A stretch of DNA of 64,000 bases from an uncultured Glaciecola sp. (GCA_905479945.1 CAJQOP010000001.1:62001-126000), one strand, 5' to 3'; positions 24,382 to 33,188 are shown, numbered from the stretch's first letter. The notes: generated from the letters alone by a model not told the origin. Numbers and translations: made by a program.

Positions 24382-26618
24382 TGGGGAATATCAAAGACTC
24401 AACATTGGCTACCATGTTGCGCTTCTCTAGCAGCAAACGTTTAAACCTAGTGATGCAGACTGAAGCCAGTGAATGCGGCCTTGCATGCGTCACTATGATA
24501 GCCAATTTTCATGGCAACCAGATTAGTATTGATCAATTGCGCCAGTTAAACCCAATCTCGAGTCAAGGCAGCAATTTGACTCAGCTATTGCAACAAGGTG
24601 AATTGCTTGACCTGTCATGCAGAGCTTTGAAAGTTCGACTATCCGAACTCAAAGAGCTGACTACCCCTTGTATTTTACATTGGAATTTCAAACATTTTGT
24701 TGTGTTGAAAAAAGTTAGGGCCACATACTGCGAAATTGCAGATCCTGCATTAGGCTTGCAACGAATTCACAGCAAAGATATTAGTAACTGCTTCACTGGT
24801 GTTGCTATAGAAATGAAGCCCAGTCCAAAGTTCAAAAAAAGCAACGCGAATAAGAAGCTTATGCTCTCTGATTTTTTAGCCGGAGTTAGCGGATTGAAGA
24901 GACATTTTGGAATCTTATTCGGTTTAAGTTTGTTGCTTCAAGTCTTTGCTATTGCCTCACCATTTTATATGCAGACAGTTATCGATGAGGTAATTGTTAA
25001 AACAGACATATCTTTGTTAACTATTCTGGCTCTTGCGTTTACTTTACTACTTTGCATTGACACGATGACAAGCATGTTGCGCGAAAGAGTTATGCTGTAT
25101 TTCTCCAATCAATTTAGCATACATATGGCAACGCGTGTTTTTACGCACTTGCTTTCATTGCCCATTGATTACTTTCAGAAGAGACACCTTGGCGATATTG
25201 TTAGCCGCTTCGGTTCATTGGAATTGATTCGACAAATCGTCACTTCTGGACTTATTGCAGGCCTAATCGACGGGCTGATGGCCATGCTCATGTTAATCGT
25301 TTTGTTTATATACTCAGCACAATTAGCCGCGATTGTGTGTGTCATTGTTTTGCTTTATGGGCTACTTCGTTGGTTGTTTTTTCGACCCATGAAACGCCAA
25401 AGTGCCGAAGTTATTCACTATCAGGCGCAAGAAAAAAACCACTTTATGCAAAGTATTAGAGCCATCAAAACCATTAAATTAAATAATAAAGCGGCGCAGC
25501 GCAAAGCGGATTGGTTAAATTTGCTTTCATCATCAATGAATAAACAAATTCGACTGTCACGTTGGCAAATTAATTTTTCAGTCATTAACAAAGGTATGTT
25601 TGGTCTAGAAAATATAATGATCGTGTATCTAGCTGCCCAATTAGTTACTCAGAACGTATTTTCAATCGGTATGCTTTACGCCTTCATGAGTTATAAGGGG
25701 AAGTTTATTAGTGCGGCCGATAGCCTAATCAATAACTGGCTAGAGTTTAAAATGTTACGTGTCCACCTAGACCGTCTGGCAGACATAGTATTCACTGAGG
25801 CTGAGTTGAAAGCGTGTATTACCACTGAGGTCAACAATCACGTTGAGAACTTAAGCGCTTCAGCAGATAGCCGCTACCACTTATCAGCGCGGAGCCTCGC
25901 ATTTCGGTATCACCCATCTCACGACTTTACTTTTAAGGGGATAGAACTCAACATTCCTATCGGTAAAACAGTCGCAATAACAGGTCAAAGTGGCTGCGGA
26001 AAATCCAGCTTACTACTTTGCTTAATGGGGCTAAATAGCACCTATGAAGGTGATATTTATATCAACGGCAACAAATTAACTCCGCATAATCGGCATCAAC
26101 AAGGTTTTGCTGCGGTTCTCCAAGACGACCAACTGATGACAGGCTCAATCCTCGAGAACATCACAGATTTCTGCGAAATTACTAAATTACAGTTAGCAAT
26201 TGATGTAGCGAATGCTTGCTGCTTACACCAAGACATTATGCAAATGACTATGCAATACAATACGCTCATAGGAGACATGGGAAGCACGCTGAGCGGCGGT
26301 CAGAAACAACGACTGCTGCTTGCCCGAGCATTGTATAAACGACCCCAATTGTTATTTTTAGATGAAGCAACAAGCCATCTAGATGCCGTTATGGAAATGA
26401 GCATTAATAACAACCTAGCGAAACTGAGCATGACTAAAATTATCATTGCTCACCGACAAGAAACCATTGCCAGTGCAGATATTGTGCTTGCATTAACCCA
26501 AGGCGAGTTGCGTGATATAAGCCAACAAATCAAAACGACCGTCTTCAACAACAAACATCAATATAAGGAAAATAATGATGAACATGATTTCACAAATTCA
26601 AACACTTTCAAAACGTGA
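24381..26618 (+). CDS. C39 peptidase-containing ABC transporter (PCAT)
   Basis: A bifunctional exporter of the CvaB/LagD/PCAT type that cuts leader peptides after a double glycine and exports the core. The N-terminal C39 peptidase carries catalytic Cys32 (QTEASECGLACV), His105 (HWNFKHFVVL) and Asp121 (IADPALG). A six-helix transmembrane domain spans residues ~170-450, and the nucleotide-binding domain occupies ~505-720. Walker A is GQSGCGKSSL (~535), the signature LSGGQKQRL (~637), Walker B LLFLDEATSHLD, and the switch His is in IIIAHR. All catalytic residues look intact. It overlaps the adaptor gene by 1 bp and the LuxR-type gene at its 3' end. The natural substrate in this window is the GG-leader peptide at 32994. 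Confidence 0.93.
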   Translation: MGNIKDSTLATMLRFSSSKRLNLVMQTEASECGLACVTMIANFHGNQISIDQLRQLNPISSQGSNLTQLLQQGELLDLSCRALKVRLSELKELTTPCILHWNFKHFVVLKKVRATYCEIADPALGLQRIHSKDISNCFTGVAIEMKPSPKFKKSNANKKLMLSDFLAGVSGLKRHFGILFGLSLLLQVFAIASPFYMQTVIDEVIVKTDISLLTILALAFTLLLCIDTMTSMLRERVMLYFSNQFSIHMATRVFTHLLSLPIDYFQKRHLGDIVSRFGSLELIRQIVTSGLIAGLIDGLMAMLMLIVLFIYSAQLAAIVCVIVLLYGLLRWLFFRPMKRQSAEVIHYQAQEKNHFMQSIRAIKTIKLNNKAAQRKADWLNLLSSSMNKQIRLSRWQINFSVINKGMFGLENIMIVYLAAQLVTQNVFSIGMLYAFMSYKGKFISAADSLINNWLEFKMLRVHLDRLADIVFTEAELKACITTEVNNHVENLSASADSRYHLSARSLAFRYHPSHDFTFKGIELNIPIGKTVAITGQSGCGKSSLLLCLMGLNSTYEGDIYINGNKLTPHNRHQQGFAAVLQDDQLMTGSILENITDFCEITKLQLAIDVANACCLHQDIMQMTMQYNTLIGDMGSTLSGGQKQRLLLARALYKRPQLLFLDEATSHLDAVMEMSINNNLAKLSMTKIIIAHRQETIASADIVLALTQGELRDISQQIKTTVFNNKHQYKENNDEHDFTNSNTFKT

Positions 26619-26799
26619 GAAGCAAATTGCTATGAAAATTTTAGAAGGCTTACCAAATAAGATTATTGCTGCCGAATTGTTCATAAGCGAACGCACTGTA
26701 AAGTTTCACTGCGCGAACATCTATCGAAAGCTAAATATTAATAATAGAACAACATTGATCGCGGTCTACTATAAGGAATTTTATGATATGGCTTCTTAA
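26575..26799 (+). CDS. Single-domain LuxR/GerE-type DNA-binding protein
   Basis: A 74-residue protein consisting almost only of a LuxR-type helix-turn-helix: LSKREKQIAMKILEGLPNKI, AAELFISERTVKFHCANIY, RKLNINNRT. It lacks a receiver or autoinducer domain, so its activity would be set by abundance or partners. The start overlaps the last 44 bp of the transporter gene and has AAGGAAA upstream, indicating translational coupling. A terminator follows. By position it is the likely regulator of the exporter operon and perhaps of the precursor gene. Confidence 0.88.
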   Translation: MMNMISQIQTLSKREKQIAMKILEGLPNKIIAAELFISERTVKFHCANIYRKLNINNRTTLIAVYYKEFYDMAS

Positions 26800-26825
26800 C
26801 TAAAGGCAAACTGAAACGAGATAAC

Positions 26826-26850
26826 AAGCCCGATATTAACGGGCTTTTTA
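26826..26850 (+). terminator. Terminator at the end of the exporter operon
   Basis: AAGCCCG/CGGGCTT with a seven-base AT loop and a T run. It overlaps the last bases of tamB on the other strand and sits between convergent genes. Confidence 0.88.
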
Positions 26851-29800
26851 GTCCTTACTAGTTATCTGATAGTACAAATCTAGCGTATTATTTGCACCAC
26901 TTACCGCTTCTAAGTATAGCTGTGGAAGTAATTGATAATGGACACTAACTTCGCTCACAGAATCAAATACACCGATACCATATGTAACTTTCACTCCTTC
27001 TGCTAATTGCCCTGACAATTGCACTTGCGTATCGCTGCCCTGTCCTGCGGTTTGTAAATTTAAGTCCTTTACCCCAAGCTTTCGTCCCAAGCTACCGATG
27101 CCATTCTCGCTGCGCCCAACACCAAAGCTGACTAATGCATTGACTAGAGTTGTGTTTGAATCTGACTCACCACCGGCTCCAAAGCTATCAGCACCACTGA
27201 TCAAATAAGATAATTGCTGCGCTTGCTCCATAGATGGTTCAGAAAATAATACCACAGCCGGTTTTAGTGCATTGCCGCTCACTCTAATACCAGCAATTAC
27301 ATTGTCTTTGGTATGTAGAGGATTACGAATAGCTTCGATATCAAATGCAGGAACATCTGACTGACCGCTGAAGGTAATATCACCCGTGCGTATTTGTAGT
27401 ACTTGTGAGTAAGCTTCGTAGTCACCCTTGAGAATTTGTACGCTGCCGTGCACGGTTGTGTTACTGGCATCAATTTTCACATCAAGATCGCCGCTTAGCT
27501 CTGCATATAAATCAAGCGCATCTAGCTTTACTTCGCCCTTTTTGTCCTTGTCTATTACTACATTCAAACGCACATCAAGGGGAATCTGACTTTGTTTCGC
27601 CTCCAGTTGCTCATCAATCACAACAATATCTTGTGAGGGTGATTTTGCACTTGGTGGCAGAGATTTAATTTTGACACGAGCAAATGGCACCTCCACTTTT
27701 CCTGTTACCTGAAGTAACTCAGGCCGCAAACTAAGCTGCATGTCCGGCGATATCTTGAACTGATAAGTCTCATAGGCAATTGCTAGTTTTTCGCCTACTA
27801 GTTTTGCATTAACAATGAGTTCATTTGCAAAATCAATGTCACCATCTAAAGTGCCTTCACCATCACCAAGCACAAAACTCCCAGAGAAGTCTGCTTTAGA
27901 GCCTTCGAATGCGACTTTTTGATTGTAGTCAGTTAATTTTAGTGGATACTCCTTCAGCACAAACGCACCATCAGCAAGGGTCAATTCACCTTGTAGTGAG
28001 GGTTTATCAAGGGGCCCTTCGAACGTAACATTAGCATTTATGTCGCCATTTAGGCGCTCTACTATAGTAATGAAAGGAGCGAAGTACGACATTGCAAATT
28101 CACTAATCCGCAAGCTACCTTGATGTTGATATGGTTTACTGGCGAGTTCTAGTTGGCTATTAATGCCAACTTGACCTGCTTCTGCACTGTCGAAAGTAAA
28201 ACTACTCTTAATATTGCTTGGCGTGCCTTCAATTTTAGCAACAATACTCTCAATACTTACGCTTTTATCCTTTACAAGCAAGTTGGAATTTTGCGACGTA
28301 ATATCTGCTGAAAAGGACACACCTATTTGCTCCTGCCAATTTACGTCGGCATCGAGAGCAAGCTCTAGTACAGATGCTGCAACGTCAATATTGGGTAACA
28401 AATCGACCATGCCTGGATTCATGACATTATAATCCATTGATAGTCTTGTACTTGCAGTTTGCTGTGTCGCATTTACGTCGTTAAGACATAACTTGTCACC
28501 TCTGCCATCCCAGCAATGCTTTCCCAAAAATAATCTAAATGGCTTAAGGGATAGCTCTAGCTTAGGTTGTTCTTGAAGATGCAGCTCTATCAAATCAGTC
28601 ACTATCTTTCCCTCTAACCATTGGCCAGACCAAGACGTGCTATCTGCGTTCAATTTACCCTTAAAAAGCTGTTTAGTAACATACTCACCTTCAGGAATAG
28701 TAAGCAGCAATGAATGTTCGCTCCCATCGCCGCTTAGGCCAAGGTTTAGTTGCGGTATCAACTGTCCACCTGCAAACAGATCAGTTACGCTAATGGTTGC
28801 TGTCGACGTTAACTTATTTGCCATGTCAATACTAAGCTCAATGAGTGCATTTTCTAGTTTAGTTTCAGCTGCACCTAACTTATTGACACTAGCCTGCATA
28901 AGCAATTTGGGTGACCCTATAGCACCTGATATCGTGCCTTGTGCATTTATTTGGCCTTGCAGACCAGGATAAAGCTCATTCAATGAATTTAGATCAATTG
29001 TAAAACTTAGGCTTGATGAATCTAATGCCACATTTTTACCATTCGTGAAGTTTGCTCCCAATTGCGACAACGATTCAATAGCCTGCCGAGAATGCAAGTT
29101 ACCCTTCACAAGGATTTCATTGTCACCTTGATTTAGGCTTACCGTTTGGACTTTGACGTTGCCACTTTTTTCTAACTCAGCATCAGCTTTTAGCAGCAGC
29201 GGCAAGTTTTGCCAGGTACCGCTAAGCTGTGCACCTTTAATTCTGCCCGATTGAGTTTTTTCAGTAATCTCAAATTCATGGGGCATCACACCAGAAATCA
29301 TCGAATCAAGTGATTTATTTAATTGCGCAATCTGCAATGAATCCATAGCCAAGCTACCCTGCCAAGAAAGCTGTGTTTGATCATTCGATATTGACTCTAA
29401 TAGTGCTTTTCCGGTGTATTCAATAGAACCTATGTCTCCCGACACATTCAACTTATCTATAGCTATTAACGAATATGGTCCTTGTTTGACACTATATAGT
29501 TTCAATAATGCGTTTAGTTCAAGTTCTTCAATTCCGCTTATTGACGCCGTTTTCGCCATTGCAATGACTCGATAACCTTGCATATCTCCACTAACATTTG
29601 CGCTCAATAAAGACACACCTGTTAACTGCTCGAGTGTTTCACCCTTAAGTTCAGGAAACCAACTTTGAATATCTGCAATTGCTGTCGGGCTCAATTGCTC
29701 AAAAGATAAATCTAATGTCAAAGGTAATTGAGGCTTCTCCAATTCCATATTTACAGCAACACTCAATAGTTTTTGTTGCCTTAGTAAATGCATTAATGAT

Positions 29801-30873
29801 AGTGACATTTTGTTAATTCTACCTTGGCTTTCCAATTTGAAGCCCTTGGTATCATCAAAAATAGGTGTGTCTATTTTGAGGGGTTTAGACTTTTCCGAAG
29901 CAGCTACAGGTGTGTCTATTTTAAAAGCCCGCAGCGATAAATTATGCTCAAATTGCTTTGCAAAGTTAATTGACGCGTTAAGTTTTAGATTACTTGGGAC
30001 AAAGTTCGGCGCTGTTATCGCCTGATATACATTGCTAAGAACTAGCGTTGTTGCCAATTTTTGATTATTAATGGTTACAGCTGCAGCGATATTGTCATTG
30101 CAGAGAATAGCTTCAAGCGAATCGTCTTGCCGCTGCTGGCGAATACAAATATTCGACAAATTTGCATTTTTTAACGTCAAATTAATCGGAATAAAAACAA
30201 CTGGAATACCTATCGGTTCATACTTAAAGTTGGCCAAAGCCCTCAGCCAAGGACGCGGTAAGTCTCTTAAGTTCTTACTAACAAGAACTTCGGATTCATC
30301 CGCTTCAATGGTTTTTGGCAAATTGAATGCCAATGAGCCTAAACCCAGATTAGTAATATCTAAGTGTTCCAAAAAAGAAAGTGAAATCGAAATATCTTCA
30401 GCTTTTAACATCTCAAAGTCATGTTGTTTGATGGACACTTGCGCAATGTTGAATTCATCTAAGCTAACTAGAACCGGTAATTTTATTAACTCATTTTTTA
30501 CCGTCTCAATCTTTTCCGCTGTTTCTGGCATATCACCGATTACTATCGCTACTTTCTCTATCGCCAAGCCATTGATACAAACTTCTCTCCTAAATAAGCA
30601 GCTTAGTCCGATATCTAAAGACAAGTGATCTATGCGAACATCCAGACCTTTTTGAGCCACAAGAACTTGTTGTAGATCTAGTTGAGAATATAAGCTTCCA
30701 CCTTTATAACTAACGGTAAGGCCAAAATCACTCTCGTTCACATAATCGATTGCCCGGCGAGTACCGGCGCTAGTCAGTAAGATAGAGACTAGTTGTATAA
30801 TTAAAAATATTACGGTCAAAAATGACCATGAAGTCATTTTCAAAACACGATTAAATTTTTTCGACTTCGACAT
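26848..30873 (-). CDS. tamB: Translocation and assembly module inner-membrane protein TamB
   Basis: A 1341-residue AsmA-like protein that bridges the periplasm, working with TamA in outer-membrane protein insertion and phospholipid transport. One N-terminal membrane anchor lies at residues ~13-35, followed by a very long beta-rich repeat body. The conserved C-terminal DUF490 domain has GDYEAYSQVLQIRTGDITFSG, EIAIRN-like DIEAIRNPLHT, and YGIGVFDSVSEVSVHYQLLPQLYLEAVSG. The start lies one base beyond the tamA stop. Three exact AGGTGTGTCT copies and one variant lie inside it. Two of them are read as K-I-D-T-P in a local duplication near residues ~320-340. The protein still looks intact. Confidence 0.93.
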   Translation of the reverse strand: MSKSKKFNRVLKMTSWSFLTVIFLIIQLVSILLTSAGTRRAIDYVNESDFGLTVSYKGGSLYSQLDLQQVLVAQKGLDVRIDHLSLDIGLSCLFRREVCINGLAIEKVAIVIGDMPETAEKIETVKNELIKLPVLVSLDEFNIAQVSIKQHDFEMLKAEDISISLSFLEHLDITNLGLGSLAFNLPKTIEADESEVLVSKNLRDLPRPWLRALANFKYEPIGIPVVFIPINLTLKNANLSNICIRQQRQDDSLEAILCNDNIAAAVTINNQKLATTLVLSNVYQAITAPNFVPSNLKLNASINFAKQFEHNLSLRAFKIDTPVAASEKSKPLKIDTPIFDDTKGFKLESQGRINKMSLSLMHLLRQQKLLSVAVNMELEKPQLPLTLDLSFEQLSPTAIADIQSWFPELKGETLEQLTGVSLLSANVSGDMQGYRVIAMAKTASISGIEELELNALLKLYSVKQGPYSLIAIDKLNVSGDIGSIEYTGKALLESISNDQTQLSWQGSLAMDSLQIAQLNKSLDSMISGVMPHEFEITEKTQSGRIKGAQLSGTWQNLPLLLKADAELEKSGNVKVQTVSLNQGDNEILVKGNLHSRQAIESLSQLGANFTNGKNVALDSSSLSFTIDLNSLNELYPGLQGQINAQGTISGAIGSPKLLMQASVNKLGAAETKLENALIELSIDMANKLTSTATISVTDLFAGGQLIPQLNLGLSGDGSEHSLLLTIPEGEYVTKQLFKGKLNADSTSWSGQWLEGKIVTDLIELHLQEQPKLELSLKPFRLFLGKHCWDGRGDKLCLNDVNATQQTASTRLSMDYNVMNPGMVDLLPNIDVAASVLELALDADVNWQEQIGVSFSADITSQNSNLLVKDKSVSIESIVAKIEGTPSNIKSSFTFDSAEAGQVGINSQLELASKPYQHQGSLRISEFAMSYFAPFITIVERLNGDINANVTFEGPLDKPSLQGELTLADGAFVLKEYPLKLTDYNQKVAFEGSKADFSGSFVLGDGEGTLDGDIDFANELIVNAKLVGEKLAIAYETYQFKISPDMQLSLRPELLQVTGKVEVPFARVKIKSLPPSAKSPSQDIVVIDEQLEAKQSQIPLDVRLNVVIDKDKKGEVKLDALDLYAELSGDLDVKIDASNTTVHGSVQILKGDYEAYSQVLQIRTGDITFSGQSDVPAFDIEAIRNPLHTKDNVIAGIRVSGNALKPAVVLFSEPSMEQAQQLSYLISGADSFGAGGESDSNTTLVNALVSFGVGRSENGIGSLGRKLGVKDLNLQTAGQGSDTQVQLSGQLAEGVKVTYGIGVFDSVSEVSVHYQLLPQLYLEAVSGANNTLDLYYQITSKD
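28315..28324 (-). repeat. AGGTGTGTCC, variant of the dispersed word (inside tamB)
   Basis: One mismatch at the last base. It is in tamB sense orientation and read as I-G-V-S-F. Confidence 0.45.
29611..29620 (-). repeat. AGGTGTGTCT word (inside tamB)
   Basis: Exact copy in tamB sense orientation, read as T-G-V-S-L. The arms are not symmetric beyond AG/CT. Confidence 0.6.
29863..29872 (+). repeat. AGGTGTGTCT word, best hairpin copy (inside tamB)
   Basis: Exact copy with perfect 7-bp arms AAAATAG/CTATTTT around GTGTGT (29858-29877), antisense to tamB and read in the protein as K-I-D-T-P-I. It is the most complete form of the repeat in the window. Confidence 0.8.
29908..29917 (+). repeat. AGGTGTGTCT word (inside tamB, 45 bp from the previous copy)
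   Basis: Exact copy, antisense to tamB and read as K-I-D-T-P-V. With the 29863 copy it forms a close direct pair. Confidence 0.7.
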
Positions 30874-30874
30874 A

Positions 30875-32716
30875 TTAAATACCAGGCCCTATTGAAAAAT
30901 GAAGACGCCAGGTTCTTCTATCACCCTCGTTAAAACTATCGTCATTGAAACCTCTTGCAAGATAAAGTCGCACCGTACCTATGGGAGACAACCAATGCGC
31001 GCCAACTCCAAGGCCATAGATAGGTGATTTTCCGAAGTCATTGTTTGCGCTTCCTGCATCTACAAATACAGCGGCGCGCCAATCATTGCTTACATGATAA
31101 GCATACTCAGTGCTTGCGACTGCTAAGAATCGTGATCCAGTTAGCTCCGACTCTCCAGTCAACTCATCAATCCTCTCTTCACTGACGCTATTCAAACCGA
31201 AACCTCGGACACTTTGATCTCCACCAACAAAGAATCGCAAACTAGACGGCACTCTTTCAAAGTCATTACTGACAATAGCGCCTGCGTCTCCGCGTATTAC
31301 AAGTCGATGCTTGCCTAGAGTTCTTATCCACTTAGTTCGGGCGATGACTCGCACCATATTAATATCTGAGATGACCTTATCTGATCCGCCTTCTATAGTG
31401 AATTGCTGGCGATCTCCCCAATCAATGAACAAATCACCACGCTTGCGTACTCTATTAACTGTAATGCCCGGCAAAAGTAACTGGGTCGTTTGTTCCTCGT
31501 CGATACCCTGGACGAAGTTTTCGTATTCATATCGTATGAAACCAATCTTGTCCCAATCATTCTCGTTTTTTGCACCCCATTGTCGCTGAGCTGCAACGGT
31601 GTACGTTTCCGTATCACGCTGTTCCTCATCTAGCTCTTGATAGCCTATTTGGACTTTAAAGAAATCATTGAGTGGATTCGCCATAGGAATAGTGTATCCA
31701 AGCGCAACATTACTTTTTGGTGCAGAAATATAGATTTCTGAAGACAAACTGTGGCCTCGAAGATTAACCCAAGGACGTTTCCAATTGGCGGTGACTCGGG
31801 GGCCAGAGTCGGTCGATGCGCCGATACCAAATTGGTAGGTATCTCTAGGCTTAGTAGTTAACAATACTTCGATGGGAACTGTTTTACGTTCTTTATCTAG
31901 CTCGCTCATCGCATTGATATTGGCCCGAGCAAGAACGTTATCATAATAAGATGTTTGCCTAATTTTTTGAGTGAATTCACTTATTTTTTGTTGATCAAAG
32001 AAAGCATTTTCATCATAAGGTTTAACTGATTCAACTAATGCACTGCCTCTATTTTCTGACGTATAACTGAGTTCACCAAACCGATATCGACTACCAAAAT
32101 TGAGTTTCCAATGAATTTCCGCTTTATTTTGCGCCAAGCTGACTTTTACTTGGCTTTGTTCTAATTCAAAATCAAAATAACCAAATATCAACGCGAACGA
32201 TTGAATTCGAGATTTAAGTCCATCGTATTTAGACTGCTCTAGTGTCTTTCCTTCCATGCTTTTAAGTGAATCTAAAATATTTTTAAGTTCAATTGGGAAA
32301 TGAGCTTGTTTAACTGCGGCTTCATCCAACGCTATTGTAACGGATGTAAGGGTTAACTTTGCGCCAAGATCAATAGCAATAATGACCCCATCGTCATCAA
32401 AAGATTTTTTAGTGAAGTTTTTAAATTCAATACTGAACTGGTAATAAGAAAACGCTCGAATGGCGCTGGTTATTTTACTGCGCAGCTGTTTTTCGAATTG
32501 AACCAACTCATAATCATTCTCAGGAAAGCTCAATCCGATTAAATGAACTTCAATATTTGCAACTACTTTGCTATCTATATCTTTGTTTTCATCTGCACTT
32601 TCAATTTTCCAACCGGCAATTGCTGGCACATTAAAAATGAGTAAAGAAACAATAAGAAGGTTGCTGAATAAGCGTCGGCAACTAGAGATGAACGAAATAA
32701 TTTGCTCCTTGTACAT
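30875..32716 (-). CDS. tamA: Translocation and assembly module outer-membrane protein TamA
   Basis: An Omp85-family outer-membrane protein with N-terminal POTRA domains and a C-terminal 16-strand barrel. A signal peptide precedes GWKIESADENKD. The POTRA part is residues ~35-270. Barrel signatures are FFVGGDQSVRGFGLNSVSEE, the lid-loop VRGF motif, AVFVDAGSANNDF, and LSPIGTVRLYLARGF ahead of the C-terminal FSIGPGI. I use ATG 32716 (613 residues). A TTG in frame at 32746 is less likely. A perfect 7-bp hairpin sits directly before the ATG. tamB follows immediately. The gene diverges from the graspetide precursor. Confidence 0.92.
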   Translation of the reverse strand: MYKEQIISFISSCRRLFSNLLIVSLLIFNVPAIAGWKIESADENKDIDSKVVANIEVHLIGLSFPENDYELVQFEKQLRSKITSAIRAFSYYQFSIEFKNFTKKSFDDDGVIIAIDLGAKLTLTSVTIALDEAAVKQAHFPIELKNILDSLKSMEGKTLEQSKYDGLKSRIQSFALIFGYFDFELEQSQVKVSLAQNKAEIHWKLNFGSRYRFGELSYTSENRGSALVESVKPYDENAFFDQQKISEFTQKIRQTSYYDNVLARANINAMSELDKERKTVPIEVLLTTKPRDTYQFGIGASTDSGPRVTANWKRPWVNLRGHSLSSEIYISAPKSNVALGYTIPMANPLNDFFKVQIGYQELDEEQRDTETYTVAAQRQWGAKNENDWDKIGFIRYEYENFVQGIDEEQTTQLLLPGITVNRVRKRGDLFIDWGDRQQFTIEGGSDKVISDINMVRVIARTKWIRTLGKHRLVIRGDAGAIVSNDFERVPSSLRFFVGGDQSVRGFGLNSVSEERIDELTGESELTGSRFLAVASTEYAYHVSNDWRAAVFVDAGSANNDFGKSPIYGLGVGAHWLSPIGTVRLYLARGFNDDSFNEGDRRTWRLHFSIGPGI

Positions 32717-32717
32717 T

Positions 32718-32735
32718 TGAGGTCTACTGACCTCA
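32718..32735 (-). promoter_or_regulatory. Hairpin directly upstream of the tamA start codon
   Basis: On the minus strand, TGAGGTC and GACCTCA form a perfect 7-bp stem with a four-base loop, ending one base before the ATG. The only Shine-Dalgarno-like GAGG lies in its 5' arm, so folding would hide it. Confidence 0.5.
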
Positions 32736-32749
32736 TTAAAGTTCAAAAT

Positions 32750-32759
32750 AGGTGTGTCT
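32750..32759 (+). repeat. AGGTGTGTCT word (upstream of tamA)
   Basis: Exact copy in the tamA leader, with arms AAAATAG/CTATATT (six of seven paired). Confidence 0.8.
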
Positions 32760-32877
32760 ATATTGTCCTTTTATTTGTCGTGAACAGCAAGACTATAGAC
32801 TCGTTATTATTCTGAAGGTTCATAAACCGATCCGCAGGGCAGTAGCTTGAATCTCAAACCTCATCTATTCTAAATGC

Positions 32878-32947
32878 GTCTGCAAGGAAGCAGACTTAAA
32901 ACCAAGGATGGTGACAACATAGGCTATCTTAAAGACTGGCCTATGTT
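32878..32947 (+). promoter_or_regulatory. Two stem-loops in the precursor leader
   Basis: GTCTGC/GCAGAC forms a 6-bp stem at 32878-32895. AACATAGGC/GCCTATGTT forms a perfect 9-bp stem at 32916-32924 and 32939-32947 with a 14-base loop, ending 46 bp before the precursor ATG. No T run follows, so these are probably leader-RNA structures or operators rather than terminators. Confidence 0.5.
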
Positions 32948-32993
32948 ACTCACTTATCTTAGCCTCAGCTATTTTTAAAGATTGGAGATAAGT

Positions 32994-33188
32994 ATGAAGA
33001 AAAGAAATATAAGAAAGTTAACTTCGCAGGAGCAGCGCGAAGTCTCAGGTGGTTTATTAAATAGCCCCGAGCCAAACGTCCCTTTCGGACATGAATATGA
33101 TTTCCCCACAAGAAGCGATGGTAGCCTACCTGCTCCGTTTATTACCTTAGGTATTAACGAAGATGGCGGCATGTTCAGCACTTTTTAG
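32994..33188 (+). CDS. Candidate graspetide precursor peptide with double-glycine leader
   Basis: A 64-residue peptide. Residues 1-20 (MKKRNIRKLTSQEQREVSGG) are a typical double-glycine leader, expected to be cut after G20 by a C39 peptidase like the one at 24381. The 44-residue core is rich in acidic and hydroxyl residues: E26, E34, D36, D42, E56, D57; S24, T39, S41, S44, T51, S62, T63. The segment I50-T51-L-G-I-N-E56-D57-G-G resembles the TTxxxxEE ring motif of plesiocin-type graspetides. The start is ATG 32994 with GGAG six bases upstream; an in-frame TTG at 32982 is not favoured. An ATP-grasp ligase gene follows about 100 bp downstream. Alternative: an unmodified class II bacteriocin-like peptide, but the ligase makes this less likely. 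No immunity gene is seen. Confidence 0.82.
   Translation: MKKRNIRKLTSQEQREVSGGLLNSPEPNVPFGHEYDFPTRSDGSLPAPFITLGINEDGGMFSTF

Noticed and set aside
25328-25338. TGTGTGTGTCA in the transporter gene as a repeat copy
   Set aside because: No AGG start and no arms; it encodes hydrophobic residues of a membrane helix.
32975-33181. Minus-strand frame antisense to the graspetide precursor
   Set aside because: No start signal, and the plus strand has a good ribosome binding site and a recognisable GG leader.
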